This document shows, in pieces, positions 63,184 to 64,000 of a stretch of 64,000 bases of DNA. The notes beneath the pieces are model-generated. The model worked only from the letters and a program-made list of their open reading frames with translations, made no database searches and was not told the origin of the DNA. The position numbers and the translations under genes are program-made. This DNA comes from Nitrosomonas cryotolerans ATCC 49181. Its GTDB lineage: Bacteria > Pseudomonadota > Gammaproteobacteria > Burkholderiales > Nitrosomonadaceae. How positions within the stretch are numbered: the first letter of the stretch is position 1; each line of letters starts with the position of its first letter. The stretch is from the NCBI RefSeq assembly GCF_900143275.1, contig NZ_FSRO01000001.1, positions 2,560,116 to 2,624,115 on the forward strand, written 5' to 3'.

Positions 63184-64000
63184 TGTCCTTAAATCAGCGT
63201 ATTTTATTAAGTGCTACGCTGGTTCTGTTGATCTTTATCGTAGGCATTGCTTTAACCTTAGATCGTGCGTTTTATGATAGCGCTCGTTTAGGCGTGCAAG
63301 ATCGCATGCTTGCACAGGCACTCTTATTAATGGGTGACGCAGAAGTTGATGAAACGGGTGTTTTGCATATGCCCAGTCATCTACTTGACACTGAGTTGAG
63401 CGGACCGAATTCCGGAACTTATGCATTCATCATGAACCAGGCTCAAACCATTGCCTGGCAATCTGTTTCAGCTTTAAATAAATCAATACCGGCTCAAAGA
63501 CCACTAAAACAAGGAATCAGAAACTTTAAACAGGTAGAAATTGATGGAAAAGCACATTTCATATACAGCTTCGGCGTAGCCTGGACAACAGAAACCAACG
63601 TCTACCCACTGACTTTCAATGTCGTTACGGATATGACATTATTTGATGCTCAGATTGAACGTTATCGTGAGGATCTCTGGGGATGGCTTGGTGTGATGGC
63701 GTTGCTACTATTAATTACCCAAATGCTGGTATTACGCTGGGGCCTACAACCTATGCGTCAGGTTTCCACTGAACTCGCTGCAATTGAATCTGGGTTACAG
63801 AAAAATGTGAAAGGTATTTATCCACCCGAACTGAAGCTACTGACGGATAGCATTAATTCTTTAATTAACCATGAGCGCAAACAACAAAAACGTTACCGCA
63901 ATGGACTAGCCGATCTGGCACACAGTCTTAAAACGCCACTGACCATTCTTTATGGAATAATCAATATTGAAGGAGATAATGAACAGAAAAAAAGAACGGC
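63180..64000 (+). CDS. PhoQ-like sensor histidine kinase (partial at window end)
   Basis: Open from ATG at 63180 to the window edge, so the C-terminal ATP-binding domain is missing. It begins MMSLNQRILLSATLVLLIFI with a membrane helix, then a periplasmic sensor domain (about 30-165). A second helix (WGWLGVMALLLLITQMLVLR) and a HAMP-like linker follow. The dimerisation/phosphorylation box is RYRNGLADLAHSLKTPLTIL with the phospho-acceptor His. The sequence resembles PhoQ-type kinases. It starts on the last codon of the response regulator gene. Confidence 0.88.
   Translation, partial: MMSLNQRILLSATLVLLIFIVGIALTLDRAFYDSARLGVQDRMLAQALLLMGDAEVDETGVLHMPSHLLDTELSGPNSGTYAFIMNQAQTIAWQSVSALNKSIPAQRPLKQGIRNFKQVEIDGKAHFIYSFGVAWTTETNVYPLTFNVVTDMTLFDAQIERYREDLWGWLGVMALLLLITQMLVLRWGLQPMRQVSTELAAIESGLQKNVKGIYPPELKLLTDSINSLINHERKQQKRYRNGLADLAHSLKTPLTILYGIINIEGDNEQKKRT

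Overview
This window is chromosomal DNA from an ammonia-oxidising betaproteobacterium, most probably a Nitrosomonas. The decisive evidence is a complete amoCAB operon for ammonia monooxygenase (minus strand, 23486-26580) whose products read as typical betaproteobacterial AmoC, AmoA and AmoB. Other features fit this: a phosphoketolase gene, a betaproteobacterial-type MFS/ssb/uvrA arrangement, the tig-clpP-clpX-lon cluster, groESL under a perfect CIRCE operator, and an XrtA (exosortase A)/PEP-CTERM-associated gene block.

Layout. 1-2810: a wrecked IS3-family element carrying an IS5-family insertion and a small repeat element, followed by an IS6-family remnant. 2859-6982: phosphoketolase with a decayed acetate kinase gene upstream, cut by an intact IS30 element. 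7049-24748: housekeeping and transport genes (ssb, an MFS exporter, uvrA, a general porin, a DASS anion transporter, glnA, two DUF4124 proteins, exonuclease III, two alpha/beta hydrolases, a transglutaminase-like protein). 23486-26580: amoCAB. 26581-28043: decayed insertion sequences. 28044-34195: lon, clpX, clpP, tig, tRNA-Leu. 34248-38199: an SDR enzyme and groESL. 38840-43484: a three-gene unit of a PstS-like binding protein, an outer-membrane barrel and a GGDEF/EAL sensor protein. 44118-55294: XrtA/PEP-CTERM-associated acyltransferase, amidotransferase, PLP decarboxylase, acyl-CoA ligase, PrsR, PrsK and sugar transferase genes, ending at a second wrecked IS3 element. 56810-59146: two orphan response regulators and a trypsin-like protease. 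59750-64000: gltX, tRNA-Ala, tRNA-Glu, a histidine-rich secreted protein, a PepSY protein and a PhoP/PhoQ-like two-component system cut by the window edge.

The most striking non-genic structure is a dispersed family of 11 copies of an approximately 89-bp element with GAGAC(C/T)TTTGCAAAA terminal inverted repeats. Five copies have perfect 5-bp direct flanking repeats and two more match at 4 of 5 positions, so it behaves as a MITE. Copies sit inside or next to dead insertion sequences, near operon ends, and once immediately upstream of a ribosome binding site.

The genes suggest an autotroph investing in ammonia oxidation, glutamine synthetase nitrogen assimilation, proteostasis and exopolysaccharide/PEP-CTERM surface biology, with substantial insertion-driven decay. 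Several genes carry notable lesions: ackA is a fragment, prsR is split at an A7 run, one receiver domain has Asn at the phosphoacceptor position, and the amidotransferase has Cys at residue 5 rather than 2.
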